From the NCBI GenBank assembly GCA_964058805.1, contig CAXKVV010001749.1, forward strand, positions 1-33,437: a DNA stretch of 33,437 nucleotides. The letters are read 5' to 3'. The notes beneath the pieces are model-generated. The model searched no databases. It worked only from the letters and a program-made list of their open reading frames with translations, and was not told the origin of the DNA. The position numbers and the translations under genes were made by a program. The DNA is from Schoenoplectus triqueter (taxonomy: Eukaryota; Streptophyta; Magnoliopsida; Poales; Cyperaceae). How positions within the stretch are numbered: the first letter of the stretch is position 1; each line of letters starts with the position of its first letter. Below are positions 32,761-33,437 of this stretch, piece after piece.

Positions 32761-33001
32761 GACAAGAAAGAACAAAAAAAGTTTCTTTAACCATGGTTGC
32801 AAATTTCACTACAAATTCTCTTATTCATAATAAATATAAGTAAATTGATTCAACTATTATGAATAACGTCCAAAGATGGTACCAAGGTTAAATCATGCAA
32901 AACTGCTTATACTGGCTTATACTGCTTATTACTGGCTCTTTATTTTTCTAGTTAATGACATCAGATTTTGTTTGTTCTCAATATCTAAGCGAAATATCTG
33001 C

Positions 33002-33243
33002 CTATCCAGTCTCAGGAAAACAAAGAAGCAGTTTCCACCAGTAAGCAACTATTAGAATATTCCTGAAACCATACTAATTGAATGGAATCTATGTGGAAAG
33101 AAGAAACGAAAGAAGCTGGAAAATCTGTCTATCCAGGCACAGGAAAACAAAGACGCGGTTTCCACCTGTAAGAAACTATTAGAATATTCTTGAAACCATA
33201 CTAATTGAATGAAATCTATGCGGAAAGAAGAAACGAAAGAAGC
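33002..33243 (-). repeat. Tandem duplication, 127 bp period
   Basis: 33002-33116 and 33129-33243 (115 bp each) match at about 92% (9 differences counted). Both contain a possible minus-strand acceptor before GTGGAAAC: TTTCTTACAG in the upper copy, GCTTACTG (AG lost) in the lower copy. Confidence 0.85.
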
Positions 33244-33437
33244 AGAAGCACTACCGTTGCTAACCAGAGGAGCCACGGGCGTTAGGGCGAGCGAGAGAAG
33301 AAGGCAAGATGGAAACATCCGGACTGGATGCGAGAGGAGATCAAAGGCGTAGTGGTGTTTTTGGTGGGCTGGGGCTTGGCCGGAGTCGGATCGCCGATGT
33401 CTAGGAGAAGAATCGAAGAAGGCGGCGCAGTACTTCT
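33244..33437 (-). other. GC-richer end, probable 5' part of the minus-strand gene
   Basis: On the minus strand this sequence has leader or first-exon character (TTCTTCGATTCTTCTCC, C-rich, open in two frames from the window edge). One frame includes MFPSCLLLSLALTPVAPL starting at 33318, which looks like a hydrophobic N-terminus. The exon probably starts outside the window. The link with the exons at 30921-32587 is inferred from strand and distance only. Confidence 0.3.

Noticed and set aside
33052..33318. 88-residue minus-strand frame as a secreted protein
   Set aside because: After the first 25 residues it runs through the duplicated intron-like segment and reads the same sequence twice; at most its start belongs to an exon.

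Overview
This is nuclear DNA from a flowering plant. The signs are a coiled-coil NB-ARC LRR resistance gene with GT-AG introns, plant Ty1/copia and Ty3/gypsy LTR retrotransposons primed by initiator-Met tRNA, foldback MITE-like elements and very AT-rich spacers. The sequence alone does not name a species. There are no operons, CRISPR arrays or bacterial signals. Gene models were built by eye from splice signals and reading-frame continuity, so exon edges outside the NLR are provisional.

Layout: (1) 1-1700 holds a small minus-strand gene of unknown function, possibly broken, with a CT-rich leader. (2) 1700-5370 is AT-rich spacer with degenerate repeats, a GGGTC-rich tract with a G-quadruplex motif, and a foldback MITE-like element. 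(3) 5373-8043 is a 2.7 kb palindrome: two inverted copies of one terminal-repeat element with ATT/TAA microsatellite cores. (4) 8044 to about 23690 is a truncated minus-strand Ty3/gypsy element (Tekay/Del-like gag plus one roughly 5 kb LTR). A complete 9478 bp Angela/Tork-like copia element lies inside that LTR, with a perfect 5 bp target duplication. (5) 23690-26240 is spacer. (6) 26499-30632 is the main gene, a CNL-type NLR modelled as three exons and 1291 residues. (7) 30921-33437 holds exons of a second, unrecognised minus-strand gene that converges on the NLR.

Order of events: the gypsy element came first and lost everything beyond its gag, apparently where the palindrome now begins. The copia element then landed in its LTR recently: the two copia LTRs differ by only 7 substitutions and one 16 bp indel. 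Even so, the copia coding region carries many stops, frameshifts and an RNase H deletion. This suggests that an already dead element was copied by enzymes supplied by another. The most notable signals are the giant palindrome, four copies of a covarying hairpin in the copia leader, the contrast between young LTRs and dead coding sequence, and the two short-exon genes that a long-ORF scan misses.
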